Origin: an uncultured bacterium | GTDB lineage: Bacteria; Methylomirabilota; Methylomirabilia; Rokubacteriales; CSP1-6 | Length of the DNA stretch: 7,211 bases | Reading direction: 5' to 3' | Assembly (NCBI GenBank): GCA_946479205.1 | Contig: CAMLFJ010000167.1 | Coordinates: 1 to 7,211 of the forward strand | Part shown: positions 6,212 to 7,211 of the stretch, piece by piece | Layout: every line of letters begins with the position of its first letter | Position numbering within the stretch: the stretch's first letter is position 1 | Made by a program: the position numbers and the translations under genes | Notes under the pieces: model-generated | What the model was told of the DNA's origin: nothing | Seen by the model: the letters and a program-made list of their open reading frames with translations, nothing else | Databases searched by the model: none

Positions 6212-6236
6212 TCCCGGTCGGAATCGTCAACCGGGA
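6212..6236. other. Inverted repeat, 7-bp stem
   Basis: TCCCGGT (6212-6218) pairs perfectly with ACCGGGA (6230-6236) around an 11-nt loop. No T-run follows on either strand, so it is not a canonical terminator. It could be an operator half-site pair or part of a structured transcript together with the stronger hairpin 11 bp downstream. Confidence 0.4.
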
Positions 6237-6247
6237 CGACGACTTAG

Positions 6248-6273
6248 CGCGGGGCTCCTCGGGGGGCCCCGCG
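6248..6273. other. Strong GC hairpin with tetraloop
   Basis: An 11-bp stem (6248-6258 with 6263-6273, one G-U pair, the rest Watson-Crick) closes a 4-nt loop, TCGG. It is very stable on paper. Neither flank has a T-run, so intrinsic termination is unlikely. It lies between the repeat array and the hydratase promoter, where it could insulate the two transcripts or mark the end of a small RNA. Chance formation is also possible in such GC-rich DNA. Confidence 0.45.
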
Positions 6274-6308
6274 GGAACCGGAAGAATCGACCTCGTAATT
6301 CTTACCCC

Positions 6309-6337
6309 TTCACGAGGCCCGGCAAGGCGCTTATCAT
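6309..6337 (+). promoter_or_regulatory. Candidate sigma70-type promoter for the hydratase gene
   Basis: TTCACG (6309-6314, four of six consensus bases) and TATCAT (6332-6337, five of six) are separated by the ideal 17 bp. A start near 6344 would give a leader of about 32 nt to ATG 6376. The -35 overlaps the right arm of the CCTCGT/ACGAGG inverted repeat (6291-6317), which could serve as an operator. Confidence 0.5.
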
Positions 6338-6362
6338 GGCGGCACTTCACCGCTCACCCTCG

Positions 6363-6368
6363 AAGGAG
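6363..6368 (+). promoter_or_regulatory. Ribosome binding site of the enoyl-CoA hydratase gene
   Basis: AAGGAG lies 7 nt before ATG 6376, a well-spaced Shine-Dalgarno that fixes the start of the hydratase domain protein. Confidence 0.75.
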
Positions 6369-6375
6369 AAGGCCA

Positions 6376-7211
6376 ATGACCGCCATCACTCAGTCGGTTG
6401 ATCTCGATCGCCGCGGCCGGGTGGCCGTGCTCACCGTGAACAATCCGCCGGTCAACGCGCTGAGCCAGCACGTGCGCCAGGGCCTGCGGGACGGCTTGAA
6501 GCAGGCCGCCGCCGATGCGGGCGTCGCGGCGATCGTGATCACGTGCGCGGGGCGCACGTTCATCGCGGGCGCCGACATCACCGAGTTCGGCAAGCCGCCG
6601 AAGGAGCCGGGGCTTCACGAGGTGCTCGACCTGATCGAGAGCTCGCCCAAGCCGGTGGTGGCTGCGATCCACGGCACCGCGCTCGGCGGCGGCCTCGAGG
6701 TGACGCTGGCCTGCCACTACCGCGTGGGCGTGAAGGCCGCGCGCTTCGGCCTGCCCGAGGTCAAGCTCGGCCTCCTGCCCGGCGCGGGCGGCACCCAGCG
6801 GCTACCCCGCGTGGTCGGCGTGCCGAAGGCGCTCTCGATGATCGTGAGCGGCGATCCGATCGGCGCCGACGAGGCGCTCAAGGCCGGGCTCATCGACGAG
6901 ATCGTGGACGGCGACCTCACCGCGGCGGGCGTGGCCTTCGCGGAGAAGGTCGTGGCCGAGAAGCGACCGCTCAAGAAGATCCGCGATCTCGACGACAAGA
7001 TCGCGGCGGTGCGCGGCAAGCCCGAGGTGTTCGCGGAATTCCGCAAGTCGGTGGCGCGCCAGACCCGCGGCTTCCGCGCGCCCGAGAACTGCATCAGAGC
7101 CGTTGAGGCGGCGGTCAATCTCCCGTTCGACCAGGGCATGAAGCGCGAGCGCGAGCTCTTCCAGGAGCTGATCACCTCGCCCGAGTCCAAGGCCCAGCGC
7201 TACTTCTTCTT
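6376..7211 (+). CDS. Enoyl-CoA hydratase/isomerase domain protein, probably fused to 3-hydroxyacyl-CoA dehydrogenase (partial)
   Basis: Fatty-acid beta-oxidation enzyme hydrating trans-2-enoyl-CoA to 3-hydroxyacyl-CoA. The frame is open for 278 codons and runs past the window end. The crotonase fold is clear: VAVLTVNNPPVNALS (16-30), the oxyanion-hole segment GRTFIAGADITEF (59-71), HGTALGGGLEVTLACHYRV (99-117) with catalytic E108, and GLPEVKLGLLPGAGGTQRLPR (125-145) with catalytic E128. Both hydratase glutamates are present. Beyond the crotonase domain, the chain continues through a helical linker ending ELITSPESKAQRYFF (264-278). This closely resembles the segment before the NAD-binding domain in FadB/FadJ/peroxisomal-type bifunctional enzymes, so a fused 3-hydroxyacyl-CoA dehydrogenase probably follows outside the window. 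The start is set by AAGGAG 7 nt upstream, with a plausible own promoter. Crotonase identity is near certain; the fusion is inferred from the linker. Confidence 0.94.
   Translation, partial: MTAITQSVDLDRRGRVAVLTVNNPPVNALSQHVRQGLRDGLKQAAADAGVAAIVITCAGRTFIAGADITEFGKPPKEPGLHEVLDLIESSPKPVVAAIHGTALGGGLEVTLACHYRVGVKAARFGLPEVKLGLLPGAGGTQRLPRVVGVPKALSMIVSGDPIGADEALKAGLIDEIVDGDLTAAGVAFAEKVVAEKRPLKKIRDLDDKIAAVRGKPEVFAEFRKSVARQTRGFRAPENCIRAVEAAVNLPFDQGMKRERELFQELITSPESKAQRYFF

Larger units (their letters stand above)
6106..6375. promoter_or_regulatory. Divergent 270-bp non-coding region
   Basis: This is the only sizeable stretch without a gene. From left to right it holds the secreted-protein ribosome binding site, the 14-bp tandem repeat array (6120-6188), a 7-bp-stem hairpin (6212-6236), an 11-bp-stem hairpin (6248-6273), a short inverted repeat (CCTCGT 6291-6296 with ACGAGG 6312-6317), a candidate promoter (6309-6337) and the hydratase ribosome binding site. 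Both flanking genes read outward, so promoters for both are expected here. I could not place a convincing minus-strand promoter for the secreted protein. Confidence 0.6.

Noticed and set aside
6248..6273. Strong hairpin considered as an intrinsic terminator
   Set aside because: There is no T-run after the stem on either strand, and no gene ends nearby. Both flanking genes begin on either side.
6129..6401. Plus-strand 90-codon frame through the tandem repeat
   Set aside because: The apparent periodic peptide is only the translated 14-bp repeat. The frame then crosses the hairpins and runs out of frame into the hydratase start.

Overview
The window looks like chromosomal DNA of a GC-rich (roughly 70% G+C by eye) soil or aquifer-type bacterium. 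The signs are very strong G/C third-position bias, GTG starts, an F420-type luciferase-like flavoprotein, a flavin monooxygenase and a beta-oxidation enzyme close together. This mix is common in lineages such as Rokubacteria/Methylomirabilota, Binatia-like deltaproteobacteria and Actinobacteria. The assignment is an inference from gene content, and no marker gene is present to settle it.

Layout. Positions 1-1245 (minus) hold the membrane part of a CPA2/Kef-type cation:proton antiporter, cut by the window start just as its cytoplasmic nucleotide-binding domain begins. A 78-bp divergent gap separates it from a plus-strand run of three genes: an aldo/keto reductase (1324-2307), a double-hotdog thioesterase-like protein (2320-3162) and a luciferase-like, probably F420-dependent oxidoreductase (3162-4025). 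They are spaced 12 nt apart and then overlap by 1 nt, so they are very probably an operon. Convergent to it, with 33 bp between stop codons, is a minus-strand Baeyer-Villiger-type flavin monooxygenase (4059-5699). Upstream of that, on the same strand, is a small secreted protein of unknown function (5755-6105). A divergent 270-bp non-coding region (6106-6375) follows. It holds a 14-bp tandem repeat, two hairpins and a candidate sigma70-type promoter. It leads to a plus-strand enoyl-CoA hydratase domain protein (6376 onward), which runs off the window end and is probably the N-terminal part of a fused enoyl-CoA hydratase/3-hydroxyacyl-CoA dehydrogenase.

How the genes may work together (inference). 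The aldo/keto reductase interconverts carbonyls and alcohols. The Baeyer-Villiger enzyme inserts oxygen next to a ketone. The luciferase-like protein is a second flavin/F420 oxidoreductase. The hotdog protein could hydrolyse an acyl-CoA, and the hydratase/dehydrogenase belongs to beta-oxidation. Together they suggest breakdown of a ketone- or ring-containing compound into acyl-CoAs, but no substrate can be read from the sequence. The Kef-type antiporter beside the aldo/keto reductase would also fit electrophile (for example methylglyoxal) stress.

I see no CRISPR array, transposase, tRNA, rRNA, phage gene or clear new defence system. The least ordinary features are the 14-bp repeat array, which forms a ladder of overlapping mini-ORFs before the secreted-protein gene, and an apparently leaderless start for the monooxygenase.
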